Origin: Trichomonas vaginalis G3
Taxonomy: Eukaryota > Parabasalia > Trichomonadida > Trichomonadidae
Reading direction: 5' to 3'
Assembly: GCF_026262505.1 (NCBI RefSeq)
Contig: NC_067207.1
Location: 34,440,082 to 34,504,081, forward strand
DNA length: 64,000 nucleotides
Part shown: positions 1 through 11,509 of the stretch, piece after piece
Numbering within the stretch: position 1 is the first letter of the stretch
Layout: every line of letters begins with the position of its first letter
The notes under the pieces: generated by a model
What the model was told of the DNA's origin: nothing
Databases searched by the model: none
Seen by the model: the letters and a program-made list of their open reading frames with translations, nothing else
Made by a program: the position numbers and the translations under genes

Positions 1-1
1 C

Positions 2-1702
2 ATCAATGATAAAAATGGTTTAATGTACGCTGCTTCCAGTGGCTCAGTTGACATTGTCAAATTTCTCATTAATTTGGATGTTAATCTCAACGAGATTGCG
101 TCAAATGGCTACACTGCTATTGTTATTGCTGCCAGAGTTGGATCTCTCTCTTGTGTTCAAGCCCTTATTGAAGCCGGTGCCTCTTTCAACATTCGTAACA
201 GGAAGTACAACTGCTTTGTCGAAGCTGCGACTCAAGGTCACTTAGACATTGTCAAGTACTTGATTGACCAAGGAGTCAACATCAATCTCAATACGAGCGA
301 TAACTACGACGCAATCACTTGTGCTGTTGAAGCCGGTAGAGTTTCAGTTATCAAATATCTGCTGATGAAAGGAGCATCATTCACTCCATATAAGGATACA
401 ATGGCAAAAACAACTCCAGAAGTATATGAACTTGTGAAGAACGAAATGGGCATAAAGGCGAAAACTGTTTCTATATTAGAGGCTGCTATTGGAATACATA
501 ATGTGAAGCTCATCAAACACTTATTAGAAAATTATGTAACGTTGAAAGACCTCTCCAAAGATAAAATTCAAGAGATATTTAATATACAGCATTATTACTT
601 CAGAGGAAGATTTAACCATCATGATATTTTCAAGGAAGTCTGCAGAACAAAAGGCTTTTTATCAGCGAAATCTGATGAAAAGAATAATCCGATCAAATAC
701 TGTACGAACGAAAAGCAGCTAACAACCCTTCTCGAATTGGGATTCAAGCTTTCTCAGCAGGCCATCATTGATGGAAAGATGATTGAAAATTCTATCACTA
801 AGTACAGAAATTACAAAATTGTTAAAACACTACTTGATTTTGTTGATGATGTAGAATCACTAGATCAAAGCGCGATCCTAAATGAACTCATTTCAAGATA
901 CAATCAAATTGATGATGAATTCAAGAAAATGAATGAGTATATTATTAATAAGTTCAGAAACCATATCAAAAATTTCAAATTGGTAAGCAATCAATTGTTT
1001 AGATATCCATATTTTGAGGTAATTTACGATGCCATGAATGAAAGCGATAGACAAAACATATTCTCATTGACAAACAAAAGTCTCTCTTATGATTGCCTCA
1101 GCAATTACGAGTATATGCTCAATAACGGATTTGATGCGACAGAAACAGATGAAGAGGGAAACTGCATTCTTCACTATCTACATCATGCGAAGTTTAATTT
1201 GGTGGAAGAATGTAAGAAGGTCATTGACTTGTTCATTGCACATGGATGTGATATCAATCAAAAGAACTTAGAAGGATTAAGTCCCATACAACTTGTAAAG
1301 GATATAAATGTGTTGCAAGCTTTGCTTGAATATGGAGCAGATCCAAATTCTGAAGATTCAAATGGTGTCATAGTTTTGCATAGAAAATGCGGATTTGATA
1401 GAGCTAAAATTAATTTTCACAATGTAATCTTTGGCCGTTTTAATAGAACAAATCTGTATGCTGTGAAACTTCTGCTAGATTATGGAGCAGATTTGGATAA
1501 AAAGACAAAGCTTAAAGAACCTCCATTGTACTTTTGTATCCAAAATTCCCCGGAAATCGCACTTTACCTCATTCAGCATGGAGCTAAGGTGAGTGAGTTC
1601 CCTGGCGGAAGTGCGATTTGTCTAGCACGGGCAAGAGAAATTGATAGCTCTCACCCTGATACTTTGAAAGATTTAATAGATGTCATTACTTCTAAACTTT
1701 AA
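2..1702 (+). CDS. Ankyrin-repeat protein, 5' end outside the window
   Basis: The frame is open from the first bases, before the first ATG at 23, and those codons already read as ankyrin sequence (NDKNG then LMYAASSG), so the gene starts upstream. Ankyrin repeats fill roughly the first 130 codons (GYTAIVIAARVGSLSCVQALIEAGA type) and return in the last 200 (NCILHYLHHAKF, YAVKLLLDYGAD, IALYLIQHGA). The middle 250 residues are helical and lack clear repeats, as in the many trichomonad proteins with a DUF3447-like core. Known ankyrin proteins act as protein-binding scaffolds; the partner is unknown here. The stop TAA is followed directly by ATTTTT. No signal peptide can be judged because the N-terminus is missing. 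Confidence 0.9.
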   Translation: MNDKNGLMYAASSGSVDIVKFLINLDVNLNEIASNGYTAIVIAARVGSLSCVQALIEAGASFNIRNRKYNCFVEAATQGHLDIVKYLIDQGVNINLNTSDNYDAITCAVEAGRVSVIKYLLMKGASFTPYKDTMAKTTPEVYELVKNEMGIKAKTVSILEAAIGIHNVKLIKHLLENYVTLKDLSKDKIQEIFNIQHYYFRGRFNHHDIFKEVCRTKGFLSAKSDEKNNPIKYCTNEKQLTTLLELGFKLSQQAIIDGKMIENSITKYRNYKIVKTLLDFVDDVESLDQSAILNELISRYNQIDDEFKKMNEYIINKFRNHIKNFKLVSNQLFRYPYFEVIYDAMNESDRQNIFSLTNKSLSYDCLSNYEYMLNNGFDATETDEEGNCILHYLHHAKFNLVEECKKVIDLFIAHGCDINQKNLEGLSPIQLVKDINVLQALLEYGADPNSEDSNGVIVLHRKCGFDRAKINFHNVIFGRFNRTNLYAVKLLLDYGADLDKKTKLKEPPLYFCIQNSPEIALYLIQHGAKVSEFPGGSAICLARAREIDSSHPDTLKDLIDVITSKL

Positions 1703-2936
1703 ATTTTTATTATTTTGATAATTTCTACCCTTTTTTATATCATAAAATATCTAAACCTATGGGTTTCGATCTCAAATGGAAGCTAAAATAGTTTAGTGAA
1801 TCATTTAGTTGGAGAAATAAATGGATTAAAAGGGTTCTCTTTATTGGAATGTTTAATAAATTTATTACAACATCTAAAAAACTTATAGGAAAATTCTTAT
1901 ATCAATTTATTCTAAAATGAAATTGTGCATATAATGAATATTTCAATATCAAAAGGATGCAAGTCTTCCGCCGTGAGAAAAGGTAATTTATGAGTATCGA
2001 GCCTTATAATATTTTACAGATTTGGAAGTGAATTTTGTACATTTACAATAATGTATATATCAATTATATAATACAAATTATTCCAAAAAAAAAAAAATTG
2101 TTGAAAATCAAAGATTGAGATATTACATTAAAATTCATTTCAACTGATTCTACTGGCATATCTCATTAGATGAAATGGATCTGTTGCGAAAATAAATTTT
2201 TGAAATCAAAAAAAAAAGTACAGTTAGAAATCATCAAATTATTTAATAAAAAACATTTAACACTATGTTTGTAGTTAATTGTATTATCTTCAAAAATCAA
2301 ATGTGTACGCAATCATTCAAAATCAGAATATTTTCTATATGAATTTTCAATTTTGAATAAAAAGAGAATTTGAGGTAATTAATATAAATAATAAAGGATT
2401 GATAAGATTATGTCAAGATAAAAATTGAAAAGAAAAAATCATATCTGGATTGAAATATTAAACCTATGGTAAGGATCATAATTTATTTTAAAAAAAAGCT
2501 AAATTTTGAATACATTTTTTTGAATGATCAAAATTCAATGGATTTTTTTTAATGGGAAAAAAAAGTTCTTGAAAGAAAAACTAGGATAATATATTTTATA
2601 CATAAATGTATATGGGAAAAATTATTGTCATGATATGATTATTTTGTCGGTCAATATTTTGAATGATTTAATTTTTGCATTCAAAATTTTTCAATTTTTT
2701 ATTTTTGATCTCAATTCTACATTTGTAAAAAATATTTTAAGGACCCAAATTTGTATCTCTGAATACTAAATATTATTACGATGTTTAATTTTTTAAATCG
2801 AAAAAAAACTGTAGCCTGTATTAAAAAAATTATTATGCAAATATCTTTTTTCATTCTTATGAATGGGAGTGATTGTAATTCTTTTTAATCAGCCAAATAT
2901 TTTCAAAGAGAGTATTCAAAAGAGATAAATTTTATC
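1703..2936. other. AT-rich intergenic region
   Basis: About 1.2 kb of very AT-rich DNA with many homopolymer A and T runs. I see no credible reading frame, hairpin family or RNA gene in it. Confidence 0.6.
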
Positions 2937-2942
2937 TCATTG
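2937..2942 (+). promoter_or_regulatory. Initiator (Inr) of the ubiquilin-like gene
   Basis: TCATTG matches the trichomonad initiator TCA+1(C/T)(A/T). The +1 A is at 2939, 6 nt before the ATG at 2945, the spacing usual in trichomonads. It also argues against the earlier in-frame GTG at 2942. Confidence 0.55.
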
Positions 2943-2944
2943 TG

Positions 2945-3652
2945 ATGAAAGCTTATATTGTACGCTTCAAGCAGATATTCAACTTTTATGTACTATTTGA
3001 TGAACCTAAAACAGTAGCCCAAGTTAAAGAAGAACTCTCTAATCAAATTGATGAACCTGCGTTCAACATGAACATCATTTTTAATGGGAAAATACTAAAT
3101 GATGAGGTGGATCTTCATTCGTACAGAATTTATCATTCAAGTGTCCTTTATTTGCATATATCTCACTATGAAAACTTTGTTCTCAACGATTCTAAAATGA
3201 TTTTGAATGATACAAGTTCATATTTTCAGAATATGGATGCTTTATCAGATAATGTTCGACTTAATACAGTTCGAGAAATGAAGCGTAACTTAAATTCCAA
3301 TATAATCAAAGCGATGATCAAAGTTTTTCCCGATGCTCAAAGTATGATCGATGATTTTCTAGAAGCTGTTCAAATCATTGAATATAATAATGATCTTGCT
3401 TATTTACGAAACTTTGCACTAATTCATGATACCTCATTTTTAAATTATGAGAAACCAGCAACAGATTTCAAGCAATGTGTTTCAATATGTTGTTCTTCAG
3501 TGTCATTATATGGACATAATGATGAAAATTTCAAACATGAATCCGATTCTGAAGATGAAGATGAAATTATAGATGAACCCCTCAATCTGGAATACGAAAG
3601 GTCTTTGAATTCATCACCTTTGGTTAATATTTTTTATGATATTGTTTTTTAA
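2945..3652 (+). CDS. Ubiquitin-like domain protein, ubiquilin-like
   Basis: A 235-residue protein. Residues 1-75 look like a ubiquitin fold (MKAYIVRFKQIFNFYV start, TVAQVKEELSNQI helix, then NIIFNGKILNDEVDL and a VLYLHIS strand). A helical part follows with an STI1/ubiquilin-like stretch (NDLAYLRNFALIHDTSFLN) and an acidic segment near residue 200 (SDSEDEDEIIDE). Ubiquilins carry ubiquitinated clients to the proteasome; that role is inferred from the layout only. The ATG was chosen because the initiator lies 6 nt upstream and the paralogue starts the same way (MNAYIVR). It converges on that paralogue, with 127 bp between the stops. Confidence 0.75.
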   Translation: MKAYIVRFKQIFNFYVLFDEPKTVAQVKEELSNQIDEPAFNMNIIFNGKILNDEVDLHSYRIYHSSVLYLHISHYENFVLNDSKMILNDTSSYFQNMDALSDNVRLNTVREMKRNLNSNIIKAMIKVFPDAQSMIDDFLEAVQIIEYNNDLAYLRNFALIHDTSFLNYEKPATDFKQCVSICCSSVSLYGHNDENFKHESDSEDEDEIIDEPLNLEYERSLNSSPLVNIFYDIVF

Positions 3653-3779
3653 GTAAAATAATACCATGATATTTTTTTGAAAAAAAAATTTAAATTCCGG
3701 AATTAACTGAACGTATTCTCCTCAGAATCAACTAATTTGTTTTAAAATCATAAAATATAAACTGCATGAATAAAATGTT

Positions 3780-4511
3780 TTATTTAGAACAATAAATAGA
3801 AAAATTGTTATCTGAAATATAAGGTACTGGAAGAGGGTCAGTACTTATTTTTGGAGTATAGTTTGTATATGTAATACGAAATTCTTCTGAAATGCACTCG
3901 CAATCACTTCCAAAGTCTTCGTATTGCAGTGAATCATCTGTTAGGAAATCGCTAATAGATATGGTTTCTGATTCAGTAGAATGAAGTGTGTATGAATCAT
4001 CAAAATCTGAATTTAAAAAAGTATCATCTTGAATTTTTGCAATTGTGCGTACAAGAGATGGATTCATAGGGAGTTCAATATTGTTAAGGTACTGATCTAT
4101 TTGCGAAAACATGGTTTGAAGTTCTGGGATAAGTTTGAGAAGTGGTGCAATCATAGGAGAATCCATTGAATTTCTAATAGTATCTATTGCATCTGTGATC
4201 ATTTCAGGAGGCATTGAATGTATATTCATAAATATTGAAAATATTTCTGTTATAAGTTTTCGCGGGGTACGAATAATGAGATCTTGATTTTTTGAAATAT
4301 AAAGATGTAGAATTGAGCCATTCTTGCATCCAATATCAGAAAGATAGATATTGTCTTCTACAATACTACCATTATAGATTAATACCATCTTTGTTGATAA
4401 AACCTGAGTTTGTTGAAAGATTTCTTCCTTAACATCACTCGCAGTTAGAGAGTGGTTAAAAGCAACATAGAAATCAAATCCGTGTTGCATGCGAACTATG
4501 TATGCGTTCAT
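3780..4511 (-). CDS. Ubiquitin-like domain protein, paralogue of the neighbour
   Basis: A 243-residue protein with the same plan as the gene at 2945: a ubiquitin-like N-terminus (MNAYIVRMQHGFDFYVAF, SDVKEEIFQQ, KMVLIYNGSIVEDNIYL, LHLYIS), a helical middle ending in an STI1-like stretch (NPSLVRTIAKIQDDTFLN), and an acidic serine-rich tail. The two are clearly related but diverged, and they lie tail to tail, as expected from an old inverted duplication. TCAAAC (4517-4512) lies directly before the ATG and may be a weak initiator. The role, perhaps proteasome shuttling, is inferred from the fold. Confidence 0.75.
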   Translation of the reverse strand: MNAYIVRMQHGFDFYVAFNHSLTASDVKEEIFQQTQVLSTKMVLIYNGSIVEDNIYLSDIGCKNGSILHLYISKNQDLIIRTPRKLITEIFSIFMNIHSMPPEMITDAIDTIRNSMDSPMIAPLLKLIPELQTMFSQIDQYLNNIELPMNPSLVRTIAKIQDDTFLNSDFDDSYTLHSTESETISISDFLTDDSLQYEDFGSDCECISEEFRITYTNYTPKISTDPLPVPYISDNNFSIYCSK

Positions 4512-4517
4512 GTTTGA

Positions 4518-6356
4518 GAAGAAGTGTTAACAACAAAAATTTGAAAACCTATTCAGAATTATTGAATGGAAATTCGTATTGTATGTATTTGATATGTAAA
4601 TATATTTTAGCATAATAATAATTCGACAACACGAAATTGTAAAAATTTGAATCGAAAAATTCAGGAACGTAAAAAACGTGCTTTTTGGAAAAAAAGATGT
4701 ATCTAAATAATGAATATTTTTTATGTCGTTTGGAAATTTTGAAATGAATTGCCTATTCAAAAGTAAATTGTTGAGACTTTGAATTGATTTTACAATACCT
4801 CTGAAAGAAATTTTGTTAGTATAAATTCTCATAATAAGGAAATAAAACAACGAATTTCAGTTAAGTAATTGAAAATATTATCAATTTTTGTGAAACTCTA
4901 ACAAAAGTTGGAAATTTTGAATTTTTGCTTCTTCCCAAACATATGCTACTGGATATAAAATTAAAGTAAATTTATTCGATTAAATCAGAAAAATATATGT
5001 TTTCCCTAACTGAATTATAATTCTAATGAATTCTAATAAGAATAGGCATATGTTCTGGTTAGTTCAAAAGCATATGTCAATCATGTTCCTTTTTTTTTGA
5101 AATTATTTCATTAAAATAAAAGGTGACCAAACTATTTTTTGAAAGTCCGCCATAACTTTAATGGTACTATTTCAGCGTGTACAATGAATACAAAAATTCT
5201 AAGAGTGCCACATAAAATAGTACTTTAGACTTGAGTTAATGCTACCAAGCAAATGTTAAAAAGATGACTTTAGTGTTTTGATAATCAAAGATTAAAATCA
5301 TTATTGTCTAAATCAATAATCATAACGACAGAAGTTAATGTTTTTTCATCAGTGCTTTAAATCCACTTTTAAAAGTATACCTCAAAAATCAAAATATCAA
5401 AAAAAATTGGCCGATAGGTTTGGCTTTAATTTTTGTCTGCTTTTATGATTTGATATGGATGTTATAATTTTAAAAGTTGAGCCAAATTCACCAATAGATT
5501 TTTGAGATTTGCAAATACTCAATAATTTTCAGCGTGTTATCTTTTATTAAAAGAACTATTTGGTTTCAGTATCATATAAATTGATATTTACTTTCTATTT
5601 GAACCTTCATTTAGCTAATGATTTAATAATACAGATTTCATCTAGTCCTTATAAGAGAATTTTGAATTTGTTATAATAAAAAAACAAACAGATATAGCTT
5701 ACACTTCTATAATAAAGATACCTTTTATAGAAATCAGTATGAAATGTGTTTTGGCTTATTGGAAGCATATCAGACATAATCGCCATAATCAAAAATCTAT
5801 ATACCCAATAAGTAATAAATTTGTCGATATAGATTTTCCATAAAATTAGTTTTTAGTCTGATCTTAAAATAAATTTAATTTTTTATAAAAAAAATCACAT
5901 TTATAAGTACTTTTTTAGTAGCTCGAAATCCTGTTGGTGGATTTGGGGCGTACTTCAAAATTAGCTTTTCTTCTACATATGCAAGCTATATTTTAAATAT
6001 GGGGCAAATCGGATCGGCGAAAGGAGTTTAGTTACCTTTTTAAAATATAATTTGATTGAAATTGATAATGTGATACCTTTACCTCATGATTACCAGCTTT
6101 AAAAACAAAATCAAAATAGAAAATACTTTGAATGTATCAAATCACTTGCTCTCTGGATAAAAATTTGAAGCCAGATAACTTTAGATATATTAATTTATAA
6201 ATGTGCATTAATATACTGAGAACTAAAAAAAATCGATCAAATTCTTGAAATATTCCCTTCAGTATATATAATTTTTGAAATATTCCTATAGAATTAGAGA
6301 AACCGGATCGAACCATTTGTCAATGAATAGTGAATGTTTATTTTTTTTTTTAATCA
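4518..6356. other. AT-rich intergenic region
   Basis: About 1.8 kb between two divergently transcribed genes. Short frames occur on both strands but lack codon bias, an initiator or any recognisable motif. Nothing else was seen. Confidence 0.6.
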
Positions 6357-7862
6357 ATGAAATTGAGTAAAAGTCCCCTTTTATTATCAGAACCTCTTTG
6401 CTTGAGAGCAACAGGAGCTGGGATAGAAGAAATAGACCTGTTAGGTTCAGACAAAATTAATTCTTTAGCTTTATACATTTCATCAAATAAGATTAAAACA
6501 ATTGAAAACATAGTTCAATTCAAACATTTGCAAACATTTCTTGCAGAAAACAATTTGATACAATATCTCGAAGATTTAAAACCATTATCAGAATTGCATA
6601 ATCTTAAAATTATTAGACTTGAAGGAAATCCTCTTATGGATACTCCATATTGGGCATTTTACCTTATATATATTTGCCCATCACTTGTATCCATCAATGG
6701 GGAAAAAATTTCTAGCATATTAGGAAATTATTCTTTAAAAGATATTAAAAATCATTTTTTGAACGAAGAGATAAAAATGGACTTCATATCTCAACTTCTA
6801 TTTCTATCTCAACTTATACAATCAGGAAAATACCCACTCAAAAGTCCTTATTCTACAGAATTTAATAAGCTAATGCCAAAAGAAAGATTATATCATTTAT
6901 ACAGAGAAATACGTAGCAATGGTCCAAGTCATTCGCTGAGGTCCTATAGAAAATATATAAATCAATTAGCGCTAAAGCGAGCAGAGCAGCTAATTGATAT
7001 GGCTGAAGAAAATGGTCTTCCTGGAGATCTATTGCAAGAGCTTTCAGCATGTACTGCTGATTGTTCAAAATTTTTATCAATTCTGAAAAATTTCTTAGCT
7101 CCTCAAGGAGATGATGTTGACATTAAGAAAGCATCTTCTGTTAGTTCCTTCAAGCTTGGAAACACTGCTGTGTCCGTATTAAGCATGATGAGATTTAAAT
7201 CTCCTGAAGACAATGATAAATCGTCCAGACGAAGTTATATTTCTGGTTCTCCGGCCAAAAGGTATGATACTGGCAAAAATAACTCAAACTCAGATATCAA
7301 TAAACAAATCCAAACAGAAAATAGTAGTACACCGCTCATTAACAAGCAACCTAGTATCACTGTAACTGAAAGTACTAATAATCCTACCGAAAATCTCGAG
7401 GATGAGAAATCTGAACTACAAACAAAAGATCTAGAAATCAATTCTAAGAACGACATTAAAAGTTCAGATGTAAATGACCATAGTAGTGCAAGTACAAACA
7501 AAATTGAAAATGAAGATGCTATTATTGAAGTAAGTTCACTTAATTTAACGCCTTCCACTTACATAAGGCCAATTCTTAACGAAAGAACTTTATTCAATGC
7601 TTGGGCAGCATGGAAATCGAAAGTTAAATCCAGAGCAAAAGTAGATGCAACACAAATGATAGAAAATCCAAACTCGATTTCGAAAGAGTTCTCTTCAATA
7701 GAGAATCAATTAGATGTAAGAGATGGGGTAGCATACTTGATGAGAAAACATGCCTTGATGATGGATATAGAACGAAATACTGCAATAAACCAAGCGATGC
7801 ATTTGAGAAAAAAGCGGTTTTCAAACGAAATGGAGATAAGATCTCCTAAGCATTTGTATTAG
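6357..7862 (+). CDS. Leucine-rich-repeat protein, possibly ciliary or centrosomal
   Basis: A 501-residue protein. Residues about 25-115 form short leucine-rich repeats of the SDS22 type (SLALYISSNKIKTIENI, LQTFLAENNLIQYLEDL, LKIIRLEGNPL) followed by an LRR cap (YWAFYLIYICPSLVSING). A helical stretch follows to about residue 250, then a polar, probably disordered S/N/K/E-rich linker, then a conserved-looking C-terminal segment with FNAWAAWKSKVKSRAKV. This plan resembles axonemal and centrosomal LRR proteins such as CEP97 relatives; a role at the flagellar apparatus is inference. The ATG at 6357 follows a T-run and no good initiator is visible. The end converges on the 7968-8222 candidate. Confidence 0.8.
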   Translation: MKLSKSPLLLSEPLCLRATGAGIEEIDLLGSDKINSLALYISSNKIKTIENIVQFKHLQTFLAENNLIQYLEDLKPLSELHNLKIIRLEGNPLMDTPYWAFYLIYICPSLVSINGEKISSILGNYSLKDIKNHFLNEEIKMDFISQLLFLSQLIQSGKYPLKSPYSTEFNKLMPKERLYHLYREIRSNGPSHSLRSYRKYINQLALKRAEQLIDMAEENGLPGDLLQELSACTADCSKFLSILKNFLAPQGDDVDIKKASSVSSFKLGNTAVSVLSMMRFKSPEDNDKSSRRSYISGSPAKRYDTGKNNSNSDINKQIQTENSSTPLINKQPSITVTESTNNPTENLEDEKSELQTKDLEINSKNDIKSSDVNDHSSASTNKIENEDAIIEVSSLNLTPSTYIRPILNERTLFNAWAAWKSKVKSRAKVDATQMIENPNSISKEFSSIENQLDVRDGVAYLMRKHALMMDIERNTAINQAMHLRKKRFSNEMEIRSPKHLY

Positions 7863-7967
7863 AATACATTATCATTGCTATACTTGTGAACATTTTGATT
7901 GTTTTAAGATTTATAAAAGACATTTTTATTATTTTGAAGAAAAAATCTGTATACTGTTGAATGTATT

Positions 7968-8222
7968 TTAATGTGTATTTGATATTTCTTCTGTATGAAT
8001 GCTGAAGGAGCCTTTGATACAAATGAATCTTGAATAAGTTGACTTGAAAGAGGAATTAAGGGATATTGATATGATTACAGAAATGTAATTTTGATCTATA
8101 GTATCTGTACGCATGCATGGAGCCTTTATATCAATTAATGGCGGAACAATCAAATAGGATGTGTTGCTTTGCAAATATTTTGAGGTCAGAATCTCAGAGA
8201 ACAAGTTAAAATGAAGTTCCAT
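7968..8222 (-). CDS. Small candidate protein, unrecognised
   Basis: An 84-codon frame with a true ATG and TCAAAATC just upstream, a weak initiator match. The product is rich in I and S (YLIVPPLIDIKAP, ISVIISISLNSSF) and matches nothing I know. It lies 105 bp from the stop of the LRR gene, facing it. Its composition is a little less AT-rich than the neighbouring spacer, which is the main reason to list it. It may be a chance frame. Confidence 0.3.
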   Translation of the reverse strand: MELHFNLFSEILTSKYLQSNTSYLIVPPLIDIKAPCMRTDTIDQNYISVIISISLNSSFKSTYSRFICIKGSFSIHTEEISNTH

Positions 8223-8760
8223 GAGATTTTGAAAATCTAAAAAAATCGCAAATCAACTAATATGAACCGAAATATCAGCAAACTTCAATTGAAAATTTAA
8301 AATTCGAATTTTTTTTTAGAAAATAATCTTTTTGAATAAGAAAATTATTGATTTTTAAACAATCAATTGGTATTTAGATAAAATAAATCAGCAAAATGAA
8401 ATATAATTTAAATTTAAAAATATTTCCCTCATTGAAATTAATAATTAGTTTGAATTCATTTTTTTAAAAAATATATTTACATTACCAAAAGTTTTACAAT
8501 GTAAATATTGTTACACAATGGGGGTCGTAGTGATTTTTCAGATTTTCTTAACGTGCAAGAATGAAATCAAATGTCGATGCATTATATGAATTTAAATGAT
8601 ATAGAAAGAATTTGGTTCTTTTTTTTTAAAGAACCATCTATAGTCAATAAGAAATCAACCATGATCTTATTGTACCAAACTATAGTCAATAAGCAGAGTA
8701 TCAAACTTCAAAGCTAAAAAAAAATCCAATTACTAAAATAATATTCAATATCAATCAATT
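8223..8760. other. AT-rich intergenic region
   Basis: Between the starts and ends of neighbouring genes; homopolymer runs only. The words CTATAGTCAATAAG occur twice, near 8640 and 8681. No gene seen. Confidence 0.5.
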
Positions 8761-9507
8761 TTATTGAGCTGGAGCAGCTGGTGGGACTGTGACAGATGGA
8801 TACTTGCCCTTTGAAGCTTCCCAGTTGTAAGCTGGCTTTTCGATGATAGCCTTATGTTGTTCGCTTGTAAGCTCACAGATGTAGAATTGATAAACTTCAA
8901 AGATCTGATCAATCTTCTGCTGGCAATCTGCAAAGTATGCGTTAGCAACATTCATGAACTCCTGTTGTTGTGTCTGGTAGCTGGCAGAGTATTGATCAAC
9001 TTCTTTCTGCTTATCAGCAACCTTCTTATCCTTGCCCTTTGTTTGAGCCTTAGCAAGTGACTTCTTAGCATCCTCAAGAAGAATGTAGTCCTTCTTACGG
9101 GCATCAAAGGCTATTCTAACCTTATGAAGTTCTGTCTTGAGAGCAAGAGCAAGGTTCTCAATTTGTTGCTTAGCATATTCATCATTGAAAGCTTTAGCAT
9201 TGTTGAAAACAGCCTCAGATGATTGGAAGCAAGCAGAGACTTCATTGTACTTTGGACTCTCATTTGTATAAAGTTGGAAAAGATTTCCATGAGCAGAGTG
9301 CTGATATGTAGCAAATTCGTAGTATGTTCTCTTGAGCTTCTGAACATTTGTGATAAGTTCATCGAGATTCTTGTTTTGAGCTTCAACTCTCTGCCAGATC
9401 TTTTTGGTTTCTGGATCTTCTTCAATCTTAGAATGTCCGGTAGTTTCCTGAACAGAATGAGCAGCAAGCTTCATCTGAACCTTAGCTTTGTTGAGGAAGT
9501 TCTTCAT
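8761..9507 (-). CDS. BAR-domain protein, amphiphysin-like
   Basis: A 248-residue, almost fully helical protein matching the layout of a BAR domain (amphiphysin/Rvs type). It starts MKNFLNKAKVQMKL, a likely amphipathic N-terminal helix, followed by three long helices with regular heptads (KIWQRVEAQNKNLDELITNVQKL; ENLALALKTELHKVRIAFDARKKDY; QEFMNVANAYFADCQQKIDQIFEVY) and a short proline/alanine tail (TVPPAAPAQ). BAR dimers bind and bend membranes in endocytosis and trafficking; that role is from the family. The earlier in-frame GTG at 9531 is rejected because the initiator lies between it and the ATG at 9507. The codon choice is richer in C than that of its neighbours, as in well-expressed trichomonad genes. 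Confidence 0.75.
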   Translation of the reverse strand: MKNFLNKAKVQMKLAAHSVQETTGHSKIEEDPETKKIWQRVEAQNKNLDELITNVQKLKRTYYEFATYQHSAHGNLFQLYTNESPKYNEVSACFQSSEAVFNNAKAFNDEYAKQQIENLALALKTELHKVRIAFDARKKDYILLEDAKKSLAKAQTKGKDKKVADKQKEVDQYSASYQTQQQEFMNVANAYFADCQQKIDQIFEVYQFYICELTSEQHKAIIEKPAYNWEASKGKYPSVTVPPAAPAQ

Positions 9508-9518
9508 AACAAAAAGAA

Positions 9519-9524
9519 AAATGA
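9519..9524 (-). promoter_or_regulatory. Initiator of the BAR-domain gene
   Basis: Read on the minus strand the sequence is TCATTT, a full match to the TCA+1(C/T)(A/T) initiator. The +1 A is at 9522, 15 nt before the ATG at 9507. Confidence 0.6.
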
Positions 9525-9531
9525 AATTCAC

Positions 9532-10116
9532 CTCACTTTGCTGGAAATCTCAAATTTTGTGAAAGTGGTTTCAGAGAAAACATATCGTCTTTTTATGAAA
9601 CACTATTCAAATATTTTATATCTGTCTCTGCGAATTCATCTATGATTTCATACTGAGTACGAAAACAATAAATCCGAATTATTTTACATCGTTGAACAAT
9701 ATAAAATGGAAAATACTGTAAATTTTGTATAATGAATAATTTATCGAAAAAATATACCCAAAATTTTGAAAGCTTCATAAATTCTCAAAATTTAACAACC
9801 CTCATAAAAGATGACATAATTTATATAAATATACTAATATAAAATTTCGTGATAGTTTTATTTCTGAGTGATAAAATTCACCTCATTTCAATGGATGGCC
9901 GGGTACAAATATGAAGAATAATTAGTTCACAATCGAAAATTCAATTCCTTGTGAGCATATTAGCAAGTCAAATCAATAATTAGAGCGCAAAAGTTCATAT
10001 TTTTTAGAGATCATTGCTTTAATCTACATTTACTGACCAACATTTAAATATTTGATCTTTAATTCTTATTTTATATGATTTTCCTTAGTTAATTAACAAT
10101 TGCTTTTAATGATTTC
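9532..10116. other. AT-rich intergenic region
   Basis: Upstream of the BAR-domain gene. Apart from the initiator nothing recognisable was seen. Confidence 0.5.
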
Positions 10117-11509
10117 TACCCTATATTTCCAACTCTTGGAAAATTTTCATGACCCCCTACCCAGGGTCCTAAAATGGGTATTTTCCTCACACAGACACCG
10201 TGGTTTTTTGAGCCGGGAAATAAATAGCGCAGACAGTTTCTACATATAGAGACATGCTTATACTTAGAGTTTGACGGGAATCTAAAGTGATTTTTTTCTG
10301 CATCGCGAAATCTAATGCAATCTCAAAATCATGAAGAAACTGCGAATCGGAGCGCAATTTTTTAATATGTTAATATATAAAGGTACCCCTACTACTGCAA
10401 ATGCTTCAAATGAAAATCTAAGAAATCAGATTAATTTGATCACATTAGTATAGTATTGGTCAAACCAAAAACTCATATGTTGATATATAGCCTATAGATA
10501 TTCATATTATCTACTTTTCATTGAATTACATAAGATTTAATAATCTCATAAATATTCTTTTTAATTTTCCGAATTCCGTATGCATTTAGATTGCCCATAC
10601 CTGTATATAATAATTCTAGAATGGTTTGGTTAGATATTAAGTTTTTTAGATTAATATTTTAACATTTTGATAAAACAAGCATTTGTTCCATTTTAGAATC
10701 GCCATTGAACTCTAGTTTGACTAACATGATGTTGTATGATCAAATAAATTCTAACTTCATGAGATAAATTTTGAAATTAGAAAATGCGATATCTGACTCA
10801 AATATTTATCTGAACACATTTAACATTCAATGATAAACTAAAGTACTATACAGCAGATTCGATTTGGCTTATATTTTATATAATCAACAAATAATCCTAT
10901 AAAATTGTGCTATTCACGTTGCTCAAAGATGTATTGAACATTCCCTACTTGTGTATTGATAAAATTAGATATAGATTCTAATGTAAATCGATATTTTGAA
11001 AATTCATATATATTTTGTCTTGGTTTGGCATTTGATCGTGTTGAAACCGGAATTGCAATATATATCATCTAAATATATAACTATCAAAATATGAGCTATA
11101 GATTTTTAAATTATTCTCCTGAATATGAGTGACTAACATAATTATATTGAATTGAGTAGTAAGAATCATAAATATTAGAATCTGACGATAATTTATTATA
11201 ACTTTATATAGGAACAAGATTATAAATGATGATGAAAATAAAGATTAAATTTAAATCTGAAAATTTGAAAACATTAAGTGTATATGATAGCATTACAAAA
11301 TTAAATTTTATGTGGAAGAGGAAATAGAGGAATTAGAAGTATTATGAGAAAATAATAAGATATAAAAACAAGATTCTATTAAATGAGTTAATTTATAGAA
11401 AGGAATAACAGTGTGAATGTAGTAAATGAATGTTTTCATGATGTATTATTGAAATCTTAAGTTTTGTTAAGAAGATAATAAGGGAATCAAATTTTGTATT
11501 AGGAAGTTT

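Noticed and set aside
4527-4850. 107-codon minus-strand frame upstream of the ubiquilin-like gene
   Set aside because: F/I/N-rich as expected from AT-rich spacer, no true initiator, and close to the promoter of the next gene.
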